Below are positions 1-7,670 of a stretch of 64,000 bases of DNA, piece by piece. Position 1 is the first letter of the stretch, and each line of letters starts with the position of its first letter. The position numbers were made by a program, and so were the translations under genes. The notes below the pieces were generated by a model. It was not told where the DNA came from, searched no databases, and worked only from the letters and a program-made list of their open reading frames with translations. This stretch comes from CAHJXF01 sp038225855 (lineage in GTDB: Bacteria; Pseudomonadota; Gammaproteobacteria; Burkholderiales; Burkholderiaceae_D), in the NCBI GenBank assembly GCA_038225855.1, contig JBBRQU010000017.1:16966-80965 (forward strand), given 5' to 3'.

Positions 1-1596
1 CAGCCAGTGTCCTGCCGCATTGCCGCTGCTCGCGGCTTCGATCACCACCGTCTGCTGCACGTCGCCATAACGCAGCGTCATCGTCCGTTGCGCGCGTCCG
101 TTCAGGCGCCAGCCGTCGAGGATGCGCCACGGCGAATCGCGGTCCGATGCATCGGCCGCGCGCTTCTCGGCAAGCCGCGCTTCGCGACGCAACTCGGCCA
201 GCGCCGCGAGCAGCCACACGTCGTCGGGCACCGCGATCTTCTCGGGAAACAGCAACGCGGACTCGCGCTCGATCAGGCCGGTGTCGAGATCGGCATGCGC
301 GAACGACGGCGTCGAAACCAGTCGCGCGAGGAACTCGACGTTGTTGGCGACCCCGACCACGCGATATTGCGCAAGCGCCTGACGCATGCGCGCGAGCGCC
401 TGCCGACGATCGCGGCCCCACACGATCAGCTTGGCGATCATGGGGTCGTAGAATGGCGTGATCTCGTCGCCCTGCTCGACGCCGGTATCGACGCGCACGT
501 GATCGGACTCGGGCGGCGGCGCGAGATGCAGCAGGCGGCCGGTCGATGGCAGAAAACCCTTGTCGGGATCTTCGGCATAGATGCGCGCTTCGAGCGCGTG
601 ACCGTCGATAGCCAGTTGGTCCTGCGTCAGCGGCAAGGCCTCGCCCGATGCGACGCGCAGTTGCCACTCGACCAGATCGAGGCCCGTGATCATCTCGGTC
701 ACGGGATGTTCGACCTGCAGTCGTGTGTTCATCTCCATGAAATAGAAGCTGCCGTCCTGATTGACGATGAACTCGACCGTGCCTGCACCGACATAGTCGA
801 CCGCCTTCGCGGCTTCGACCGCGGCCTTCCCCATCGCCACACGGTGCGCATCGGTCATGCCTGGCGCGGGCGCTTCCTCGAGTACCTTCTGATGGCGGCG
901 CTGCACCGAGCAATCGCGCTCGAACAGATGCACGACGTTGCCGCGCGTGTCGCCGAACACCTGCATCTCGATGTGGCGCGGCTTCAATACGTACTTCTCA
1001 ACGAGCACGTGATCGTCGTTGAACGAGCTCTTCGCTTCGCGCTTGCACGACACCAGCGATGCATCGAAGTCCTCGGCGCGATCGACGCGACGCATTCCCT
1101 TGCCGCCACCGCCTGCGCTCGCCTTGATCAGCACCGGATACCCGATGCGCGCGGCCTCTTCGGCGAGCAAGGCCGGCGTCTGATCGTCGCCGTGGTAGCC
1201 GGGCGTGAGCGGGACGCCCGCCTTCTCCATGAGCTTCTTGGCTTCGGATTTGGAGCCCATCGCGCGTATCGCCGCAACCGGCGGCCCGATGAAGACGATG
1301 CCGGCTGCAGCGCACGCTTCGGCGAAGTCCTCGTTCTCGGAAAGAAAGCCGTAGCCCGGATGAATCGCTTCGGCGCCGCTACGCTGGGCGGCTTCGAGTA
1401 TCCGATCGGATACGAGGTACGACTCGCGCGCGGGGGCCGGACCGATCAGCACCGCCTCGTCGGCAAGGCGCACATGCCGCGCGTTGGCATCGGCCTCGGA
1501 ATACACCGCGACAGTCGCAATGCCCATGCGCCGCGCAGTCTTGATCACGCGGCACGCGATTTCGCCGCGATTGGCGATGAGGATTTTCTTAAACAT
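1..1596 (-). CDS. mccA: Methylcrotonyl-CoA carboxylase, biotin carboxylase (alpha) subunit, partial
   Basis: ATP-dependent carboxylation of biotin for leucine catabolism. The protein starts MFKKILIANRGEIACRV, a typical biotin carboxylase N-terminus. The ATP-grasp glycine loop AGGGGKGMR lies near residue 165 and the EMNTRLQVEHPVTE signature near residue 290. About 532 codons are present. The family is usually about 660 residues, so the C-terminal biotinyl (AMKM) domain lies beyond base 1 and cannot be checked. The gene begins 12 bases after the mccB stop and is probably co-transcribed with it. The neighbours (isovaleryl-CoA dehydrogenase and mccB) favour the methylcrotonyl enzyme over propionyl- or acetyl-CoA carboxylase. 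Certain as a biotin carboxylase; substrate is inferred from context. Confidence 0.93.
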   Translation of the reverse strand, partial: MFKKILIANRGEIACRVIKTARRMGIATVAVYSEADANARHVRLADEAVLIGPAPARESYLVSDRILEAAQRSGAEAIHPGYGFLSENEDFAEACAAAGIVFIGPPVAAIRAMGSKSEAKKLMEKAGVPLTPGYHGDDQTPALLAEEAARIGYPVLIKASAGGGGKGMRRVDRAEDFDASLVSCKREAKSSFNDDHVLVEKYVLKPRHIEMQVFGDTRGNVVHLFERDCSVQRRHQKVLEEAPAPGMTDAHRVAMGKAAVEAAKAVDYVGAGTVEFIVNQDGSFYFMEMNTRLQVEHPVTEMITGLDLVEWQLRVASGEALPLTQDQLAIDGHALEARIYAEDPDKGFLPSTGRLLHLAPPPESDHVRVDTGVEQGDEITPFYDPMIAKLIVWGRDRRQALARMRQALAQYRVVGVANNVEFLARLVSTPSFAHADLDTGLIERESALLFPEKIAVPDDVWLLAALAELRREARLAEKRAADASDRDSPWRILDGWRLNGRAQRTMTLRYGDVQQTVVIEAASSGNAAGHWL

Positions 1597-1608
1597 CGTG
1601 GCCTCGTC

Positions 1609-3213
1609 TCACATCCTGAACACACCGAACTTCGTCGGCACGATCGGCGCATTCAACGCCGCCGACAGCGACAGCCCGAGCACCCGGCGCGTCTGGGCGG
1701 GATCGACCACCCCGTCGTCCCACAGTCGGGCGGTCGCGTAATACGGATGACCCTGCTCCTCATACTGCGTGCGCAGCGGCGCCTTGAAGTTTTCTTCGTC
1801 TTCGGCAGACCAGCTTCCGCCCCTGGCTTCGATGCCATCGCGCCGCACCGTCGCGAGCACGCTCGCGGCCTGTTCGCCACCCATCACGCTGATGCGCGCG
1901 TTCGGCCACATCCACAGGAAGCGCGGCGAGTATGCGCGGCCGCACATGCCGTAGTTGCCCGCGCCGAACGAGCCGCCGATCAGCATCGTGATTTTGGGCA
2001 CTTGCGCCGTCGCGACCGCGGTCACCATCTTTGCGCCGTCCTTCGCGATGCCCGCGTTCTCGACCTTGCGACCGACCATGAAGCCGGTGATGTTCTGCAG
2101 GAACACGAGAGGTACACCGCGCTGCGCGCACAACTCGATGAAGTGCGCGCCCTTCTGCGCCGACTCGCCGAACAGGATGCCGTTGTTGGCGATGATGCCA
2201 ACAGGCATGCCGTAGAGATGCGCGAAGCCCGTGACCAGCGTGGCGCCGTAGCGCGTCTTGAATTCATCGAGGCGCGAGCCATCGACGACGCGCGCAATGA
2301 CCTCGCGCACGTCGTAGGGCTTCTTGGTGTCCTGCGGAATCACGCCATAGATTTCCTGCGGATCGTAGAGCGGCTCTTCGATGGTCGCGAACGTGACGCC
2401 ATTGGGCTTTCTTCGATTGAGGTTGCCGACGATGTGGCGCGCGATGTAGAGCGCGTGACTGTCATTCTCGGCGAAATGATCGGCCACGCCCGAAATGCGC
2501 GTGTGTACGTCGCCGCCGCCGAGATCTTCGGCACTGACGACTTCGCCGGTCGCGGCCTTCACCAGCGGCGGGCCGCCGAGAAAGATCGTGCCCTGATTGC
2601 GCACGATGATGGTCTCGTCGCTCATCGCCGGCACATAGGCGCCGCCCGCGGTGCACGAGCCCATCACGACCGCGATCTGCGGGATTGCCCGTGCGCTCAT
2701 GTTGGCCTGGTTGTAGAAGATGCGGCCGAAGTGATCGCGATCGGGAAACACTTCGTCCTGGCGTGGCAGATACGCGCCGCCCGAGTCGACGAGGTAGATG
2801 CACGGCAGGTGATTCTGCTCGGCAATCTCCTGCGCGCGCAGATGCTTCTTGACCGTCAACGGGTAGTAGGTCCCGCCCTTCACGGTCGCGTCGTTGGCGA
2901 CCACCATGCACTCGATGCCCGCAATGCGACCGACTCCGGTGATGACGCCGGCCGATGGCGCTTCGCCGTCGTACATGCCGTGGGCGGCGAGTTGGCCGAC
3001 TTCGAGAAACGGCGTGCCGGGATCGAGCAGTCGATTGACGCGTTCGCGCGGCAACAGCTTGCCGCGAGCCGTGTGCTTCGCACGCGCCGATTCGCCGCCG
3101 CCCTCTTCGACTTTCGCGACCTGGACATGAAGGTCGTCGACGACGGCGCGCATCGCCTTCGCGTTGTCCTTGAATTCTCCGGAGCGCGGATTGAGTTTCG
3201 ATTCGAGCTTCAT
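1609..3213 (-). CDS. mccB: Methylcrotonyl-CoA carboxylase, carboxyltransferase (beta) subunit
   Basis: Transfers carboxyl from biotin to 3-methylcrotonyl-CoA in leucine breakdown. It is 534 residues, the usual length, with two crotonase-like halves. It contains the glycine-rich segments VDSGGAYLPRQDEVFPDRD and GGSFGAGNYGMCGRAYSPR that are typical of MccB. It lies between the dehydrogenase gene and mccA on the same strand. The start has an ideal Shine-Dalgarno (AGGAG, 7 bases upstream). That AGGAG is itself one arm of a palindromic repeat (see the repeat at 3214-3370), so initiation may depend on whether the hairpin forms. A propionyl-CoA carboxylase beta subunit is the alternative, but sequence and context favour MccB. 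Confidence 0.95.
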   Translation of the reverse strand: MKLESKLNPRSGEFKDNAKAMRAVVDDLHVQVAKVEEGGGESARAKHTARGKLLPRERVNRLLDPGTPFLEVGQLAAHGMYDGEAPSAGVITGVGRIAGIECMVVANDATVKGGTYYPLTVKKHLRAQEIAEQNHLPCIYLVDSGGAYLPRQDEVFPDRDHFGRIFYNQANMSARAIPQIAVVMGSCTAGGAYVPAMSDETIIVRNQGTIFLGGPPLVKAATGEVVSAEDLGGGDVHTRISGVADHFAENDSHALYIARHIVGNLNRRKPNGVTFATIEEPLYDPQEIYGVIPQDTKKPYDVREVIARVVDGSRLDEFKTRYGATLVTGFAHLYGMPVGIIANNGILFGESAQKGAHFIELCAQRGVPLVFLQNITGFMVGRKVENAGIAKDGAKMVTAVATAQVPKITMLIGGSFGAGNYGMCGRAYSPRFLWMWPNARISVMGGEQAASVLATVRRDGIEARGGSWSAEDEENFKAPLRTQYEEQGHPYYATARLWDDGVVDPAQTRRVLGLSLSAALNAPIVPTKFGVFRM

Positions 3214-3370
3214 CTAGTTGCTCCTGCGAAAGCAGGAGCCCAGTGACGTTCGCGCCGGCGCCGACGACGCTGGGCTTTGCGCTGGCAGGCGCAAAGCGCT
3301 TTGCCGGCGATCGGCATGCCGATCGAAACCCCTGAAGAGCCCCCTGCTTTCGTGGGGCGACGGACGGCTT
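3214..3370. repeat. Palindromic intergenic repeat (REP-like) between ivd and mccB
   Basis: The spacer holds a hairpin CTCCTGC-GAAA-GCAGGAG at 3221-3238 followed by CCCAGTG. After it come a second stem (ctttgcgc/gcgcaaag, about 3274-3296) and a degenerate partner (ccccctgctttcgtgggg, about 3340-3357). The order 'stem - GAAA - stem - CCAGTG' is shared with repeats near 12.6, 15.1, 25.1 and 28.8 kb, so this is a dispersed family. The arm next to mccB supplies its ribosome-binding site. Confidence 0.75.
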
Positions 3371-4546
3371 TCACATCGACTCCGAATACAGCTCGCGGCC
3401 GATCAGCATGCGCCGAATCTCGCTGGTGCCTGCGCCGATCTCGTAGAGTTTGGCATCGCGCCACAGACGGCCGGTCGGATATTCGTTGGTATAGCCCACG
3501 CCGCCCAACACCTGAATCGCCTCGCCCGCCATCCACGTCGCCTTCTCGGCCGAGTAGAGAATCGCGCCCGCCGCGTCCTTGCGCAAGGACCGCGAGTGAT
3601 CGGCGCGATCGCACGCCTGCCCGACCGCGTACACATAGGCGCGCGACGCCTGCCAGGTGGTGTACATGTCCGCGAGCTTGCCCTGCATCAACTGGAACTC
3701 GCCGATGCTCTGGCCGAACTGTTTGCGCTCGTGCACATACGGCAGCACCACGTCCATGCAAGCGGCCATGATGCCGAGCGGTCCGCCCGACAGCACCGTG
3801 CGCTCGTAGTCGAGGCCCGACATCAACACCTTGACGCCGCCGCCGACCTGGCCGAGTACGTTCTCGACCGGCACTTCGCAATCGGTGAAGAAGATCGGCC
3901 AGGTGTTCGAGCCGCGCATGCCGAGCTTGTCGAGCTTGGCGCCGTATGACAATCCCTTCGCGCCCTTCTCGATGATCATCGCGGTCACACCGCGCGGGCC
4001 CCCTTCGGCGTCGGTACGCGCATAGACGATCATCGTGTCGGCATCGCCGCCGTTGGTGATCCACATCTTGGAACCGTTGAGCACATAGCGGTCGCCCTTG
4101 AGGTCGGCGCGCAGCTTCATGCTCACGACATCCGACCCCGCGTTGGGTTCGCTCATGGCGAGAGCGCCAACGTGTTCGCCCGATACCAGCCTGGGCAGAT
4201 ATTTTTTCTTCTGCGCCTCGCTGCCGTTGCGGCGCATCTGATTGACGCATAGGTTCGAATGCGCGCCGTACGAGAGACCGACCGATGCCGACGCGCGCGA
4301 GACTTCTTCCATCGCGACGATGTGCGCGAGGTAGCCGAGATTGGTGCCGCCATATTCCTCGGGGACGGTCAGGCCATGCAGGCCGAGGTCGCCGAGTTTC
4401 TTCCACAGGTCGGCTGGAAAAATGTTGTCGGCATCGATGCTCGCCGCGCGCGGCGCGATTTCCTTCGATGCGAAGTCGTGAACGGCGTCGCGCAGTAGCG
4501 CGACGTTTTCACCGAGATCGAAAGTGAGGGCGGGAACGTGGGACAT
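3371..4546 (-). CDS. ivd: Isovaleryl-CoA dehydrogenase
   Basis: FAD-dependent oxidation of isovaleryl-CoA to 3-methylcrotonyl-CoA, the step before MccAB in leucine degradation; electrons normally go to ETF. From the ATG at 4546 (TGGAGA upstream) the protein is 391 residues, the family length; upstream in-frame codons look non-coding. Acyl-CoA dehydrogenase motifs are visible: SEPNAGSDVVSMK, the EYPTGRLWRDAK region, and the C-terminal IGAGTSEIRRMLIGREL. The Glu of DYERTVLSGGP is at the position used as catalytic base in isovaleryl-CoA dehydrogenases, which supports the specific call. First gene of the liu-type cluster ivd-mccB-mccA. Confidence 0.95.
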   Translation of the reverse strand: MSHVPALTFDLGENVALLRDAVHDFASKEIAPRAASIDADNIFPADLWKKLGDLGLHGLTVPEEYGGTNLGYLAHIVAMEEVSRASASVGLSYGAHSNLCVNQMRRNGSEAQKKKYLPRLVSGEHVGALAMSEPNAGSDVVSMKLRADLKGDRYVLNGSKMWITNGGDADTMIVYARTDAEGGPRGVTAMIIEKGAKGLSYGAKLDKLGMRGSNTWPIFFTDCEVPVENVLGQVGGGVKVLMSGLDYERTVLSGGPLGIMAACMDVVLPYVHERKQFGQSIGEFQLMQGKLADMYTTWQASRAYVYAVGQACDRADHSRSLRKDAAGAILYSAEKATWMAGEAIQVLGGVGYTNEYPTGRLWRDAKLYEIGAGTSEIRRMLIGRELYSESM

Positions 4547-4705
4547 CGAGTCTCCAGAGTTTTGTTGTTGTCGCAGCCGCGGCCGCACCGACGGCGACGA
4601 CCGATATCCTAACGCGCGCCAACAGTTTTCAGATGCCGGGCCGATAGAGCAATGGCGATGTCCATGCTCGGCATCACGCCTTCGCTCCGCAACCGCACAA
4701 CATTC

Positions 4706-5635
4706 ATGACACGCCGGAAATATTCCAGAAAACGCTCCGAATTGACGCGTCAAGGCGCGGCGCTCCAATTGCTTCTACTCGGCTTCGCGCTCGCCTTGCT
4801 CCCGTACTTTGTCGGCAAGTCGCCATTGGCCGGTGCATTGAGACCGGCTGCCTTGATGGGCTGGCTGCTGATCCTGGTCGGGACTGGAATGCTCTGGGTC
4901 GCAAGGCAAAAAACATCCGCGCGAACTATTGCGGAACAGGAGGCCCCGCCAGGCTTCGTCCAGGCCACGCGATTTCGAGAGCTTGATGACCAACGCAGGT
5001 CGAGTGAGCCTTCTTTCGCCACACAAGCAAAGAGCCGGAGGTCATCGGCAAACGTCGACGTCGTTCCGGCGCGGCCGACGCAATGGAGTGCGGACGTCTT
5101 CTCGGCGATCGAGTGGCGTCGCTTCGAAGCGTTGATCGAAGCCCTGTTTCAGCGAGCGGGCTTCGTGACCACCTCACAGTCGCACGGCGCCGATGGAGGC
5201 GTCGATGTCTGGCTTCATGCAGCCGACGACTCGCAGACGCCGGTCGGCATCGTGCAATGCAAGCACTGGTCAGGCAAGCCCGTGGGCGTCAAGGAAGTTC
5301 GAGAGCTGCGAGGCGTGATGGCATCTCATGCAATCGCCCGAGGCCATTTCGCGACGACGTCCGCATTCACTGCGGATGCAAGAACATTTGCGCTGGCCAA
5401 TGGCATCCATCTACTCGATGCGAACGGTCTGCTGACATTGATTGCAAAGCGAACCGTAGCCGAACAGCAAGCCTTGTTGAATGTCGCGCTGGAAGGCGAG
5501 TATTGGCGGCAGACCTGCGCGAGCTGTGGCGCCAAGATGATAGAGCGCTCGTCCGGTAAGGACGGACGCGGCTTCTGGGGCTGTCCGACATATCCGCGGT
5601 GCCGGCACACGATGTCGATGCGAAAACTAGGCTAG
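4706..5635 (+). CDS. Membrane-anchored Mrr-type restriction endonuclease-like protein with C-terminal zinc ribbon
   Basis: 309 residues from the ATG at 4706. An upstream ATG at 4652 would add 18; neither has a clear ribosome-binding site. Order of parts: basic N-terminus; two hydrophobic segments (about residues 22-40 and 46-65); a low-complexity linker; then an Mrr_cat PD-(D/E)XK nuclease domain (WRRFEALIEALFQRAGF, GADGGVDVWLH, GIVQCKHW). The Asp of GVDV and the QCK Lys form the usual active site. The C-terminus has a topoisomerase-type Cys4 ribbon (CASC then CPTYPRC). Homologues are described as restriction endonucleases, but a membrane anchor suggests envelope-associated DNA cleavage or defence. 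No methyltransferase is nearby. It is divergent from ivd and stands alone. Confidence 0.85.
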   Translation: MTRRKYSRKRSELTRQGAALQLLLLGFALALLPYFVGKSPLAGALRPAALMGWLLILVGTGMLWVARQKTSARTIAEQEAPPGFVQATRFRELDDQRRSSEPSFATQAKSRRSSANVDVVPARPTQWSADVFSAIEWRRFEALIEALFQRAGFVTTSQSHGADGGVDVWLHAADDSQTPVGIVQCKHWSGKPVGVKEVRELRGVMASHAIARGHFATTSAFTADARTFALANGIHLLDANGLLTLIAKRTVAEQQALLNVALEGEYWRQTCASCGAKMIERSSGKDGRGFWGCPTYPRCRHTMSMRKLG

Positions 5636-5668
5636 GCGGCTCACCCTTCGCGTCGCGGCTGTTCTTCC

Positions 5669-5794
5669 TCAATTCGCCGTGGCCGAGGTGTGGGGCCGCC
5701 CGATGACCCACGTCCCGTCATTCGGCTCGACGATCAGCGTGAAGAGCCCGTGCGGCGCTTGGTCCTTCGCTTCGTCGACTGACCCAACGATTCT
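5669..5794 (-). pseudogene. Possible gene remnant
   Basis: A short open stretch ends at TGA (5669-5671) and reads as plausible protein (APHGLFTLIVEPNDGTWVIG). It has no start codon, and a TGA lies just upstream in frame (5795-5797). It may be the C-terminal scrap of a deleted gene. The family was not recognised, and chance is possible. Confidence 0.22.
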
Positions 5795-5810
5795 TCATTT
5801 GATTGGGTCA
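5780..5810. other. 8-bp inverted repeat
   Basis: TGACCCAA (5780-5787) is matched exactly by TTGGGTCA (5803-5810) across a 15-base spacer. No T-run follows on either strand, so a terminator is doubtful. It could be an operator-like site or chance, in the gap downstream of the enoyl-CoA hydratase gene. Confidence 0.3.
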
Positions 5811-5852
5811 TTCTCCGTCCCGCTTCTCACGCGCGCGAGGACCCGGACGATT

Positions 5853-6668
5853 TCAAAACGGTGACTCTTTCGGAAACTCCGGCTTGCGCCTCTCTTGAAA
5901 CGAAGCCAACCCCTCCCGCAATTCCGGTCCGTCGAACCCCATGAATTCCAGCGCGAGCGACGTGTCGAAATTCGGCCCCGCCATCCGCAGCCAATTGTTC
6001 AACGCGTACTTGGTCCATCGAATCGCAGTCTGCGCGCCGTTGGCCAGACGGATCGCGATGTCGAGCGCGGTCTGTTGCAGCAACTCGTCGTCGACGGCCA
6101 GCGAGACGAGTCCGATCTGCTCGGCCTTCTCGCCGCTCACCGGCTCGCACAAGAGAAGATGGTATTTCGCCTTCGCCATGCCACACAGAAGCGGCCATAC
6201 GATGACGGCGTGGTCGCCGGCGGCGACGCCCAGGCGCGTATGTCCGTCGACGATCTTCGCCGACTTCGCCGCAACCGAGATGTCCGCGAGCAGACCGGCG
6301 ACGAGGCCCGCGCCGACCGCGGCCCCGTGCATCGCCGACACGATCGGCTTGCCGCAGTTGATGATGTTGTAGACCAGGTCGCGCGCTTCGCGCCAGACTC
6401 GGGCGCGCACCTCGAAGGATTTGCTCATCTGGTCGACGAGTTCGAAGTCGCCGCCCGCGGAGAAGGCCTTGCCCGAGCCGCAAAGCAGGACAGCTCGCAC
6501 CGAATCATCCCGATCGATGTCGCGCCAGATCTCGGCGAGATCGCGATGCCCGTTGGCGTCGAGCGCGTTGAGACGATCGGGCTGGTTGAGCGTGATGCGC
6601 AGCACGCCGTCGGCCGGGCGTTCGATGAGAAAGGAGCGATAGCGCGAGTAGTCGATCGTGTCGCTCAT
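5853..6668 (-). CDS. Enoyl-CoA hydratase/isomerase family protein
   Basis: 271-residue crotonase-fold protein. The oxyanion-hole elements are visible: GSGKAFSAGGDFEL near residue 67 and HGAAVGAGLVAGLLADI near residue 115. The usual second catalytic Glu of hydratases (…GAPEL) is not obvious, because the region reads HTRLGVAAGDHAVIVWP. The true reaction (hydration, isomerisation or other acyl-CoA chemistry) is therefore open. The ATG has an AGGAAC ribosome-binding site and starts 9 bases after the alpha/beta hydrolase stop. It is probably the last gene of the minus-strand unit P450 fusion - fadD - hydrolase - hydratase. Confidence 0.85.
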   Translation of the reverse strand: MSDTIDYSRYRSFLIERPADGVLRITLNQPDRLNALDANGHRDLAEIWRDIDRDDSVRAVLLCGSGKAFSAGGDFELVDQMSKSFEVRARVWREARDLVYNIINCGKPIVSAMHGAAVGAGLVAGLLADISVAAKSAKIVDGHTRLGVAAGDHAVIVWPLLCGMAKAKYHLLLCEPVSGEKAEQIGLVSLAVDDELLQQTALDIAIRLANGAQTAIRWTKYALNNWLRMAGPNFDTSLALEFMGFDGPELREGLASFQERRKPEFPKESPF

Positions 6669-6677
6669 GGTGCGTTC

Positions 6678-7586
6678 CTACCGGGCGTGCGCGGCGATCG
6701 CGTCGATCAATTCGCTCCACATCGATGTCGGCAGCGCATGGCCCATGGCTTCGATCGCATGCATCCTGGCGCCAGCAATCGCTTCGGCCGTCGCGAGTCC
6801 CGCCTCGAAGGGCACCAGCGGATCGGCGCGTCCATGGATCACGAGCGTCGCGACCTTGACGTTCTTCAAGGCCTCGGTGCGATTGCCCGACGCGACGATC
6901 GCAGCGAACTGGCGCGCACTGCCGGCCGGGTGGTAGCCGCGCGCCCAGACGGCGCGACCACGCTCGGCATCGCGCGCCTCGTCATCCGGAAAGCTGCCGG
7001 CGCGCAGCACCTTCCACATCTTTGCGTAGGCTTCGAGGAAGCTCGCCTCGTCGGTCGCGGGCGCGGCCATCAGCAACGCAAACGCTTCGGGTTTGGGTGC
7101 GGGCAGTTTGGGGTTGCCGGTCGAGCTCATGATCGACGTGAACGTCAGCATCCGGTCGGGATGATGGATCGCGATCTCCTGTCCGATCATCCCGCCCATC
7201 GATGCGCCGACCACATGCGCGCGCGCGATGCCGAGCTTGTCGAGCAGGCCGATGGTGTCGGCCGCCATGTCCTTCAGCGTGTACGGGACGGCGGGCTTCA
7301 CGCCGAGCTTGGACTTGGTGAACAGCGCAAGCGGACTCGGCGCGGGCTCGTGGTCCAGCCAGGTGGACTTGCCGATATCGCGGTTGTCGAAACGGATCAC
7401 GTAGTAGCCGCGGTCCGCGAGCGCCGTGCAGAAACCTTCGTCCCATCCGAGCATCTGCGTGCCCAGACCCATGATGAGGAGTAGCGCCGGGCTGCCCGCA
7501 TCGCCGAAGGTCTGGTAGCAGAGGTCGATTCCGTTGGCGCGTGCGACGGATGAATGTTCCAAGGGGTCGATTGAGGCATCAGGCAT
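6678..7586 (-). CDS. Alpha/beta hydrolase
   Basis: 302 residues with the classical alpha/beta-hydrolase layout. LLLIMGLGTQMLGWDEGFC is the oxyanion strand and loop, VVGASMGGMIGQ holds the nucleophile Ser near residue 132, HGRADPLVPFE the acid, and EAMGHALP the His. The family includes esterases and carboxylester or lactone hydrolases. Here it sits between fadD and an enoyl-CoA hydratase gene on the same strand, which suggests release or processing of fatty acyl esters. Substrate cannot be told from sequence. An 84-base gap separates it from fadD. Confidence 0.85.
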   Translation of the reverse strand: MPDASIDPLEHSSVARANGIDLCYQTFGDAGSPALLLIMGLGTQMLGWDEGFCTALADRGYYVIRFDNRDIGKSTWLDHEPAPSPLALFTKSKLGVKPAVPYTLKDMAADTIGLLDKLGIARAHVVGASMGGMIGQEIAIHHPDRMLTFTSIMSSTGNPKLPAPKPEAFALLMAAPATDEASFLEAYAKMWKVLRAGSFPDDEARDAERGRAVWARGYHPAGSARQFAAIVASGNRTEALKNVKVATLVIHGRADPLVPFEAGLATAEAIAGARMHAIEAMGHALPTSMWSELIDAIAAHAR

Positions 7587-7670
7587 GGGTTGGATGTGTC
7601 CGGAAAAAGAGGGGTCTAAGAGCGCGGCTCGAAAGTGCCTGGCTCGGTCATGGTCAACAAGACGGCGCGG

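Noticed and set aside
7..3246. 1079-codon plus-strand open frame
   Set aside because: It is antisense to mccA and mccB, whose products have full family motifs. Long antisense frames are expected at this GC content, and its protein is His/Arg/Ala-rich nonsense.
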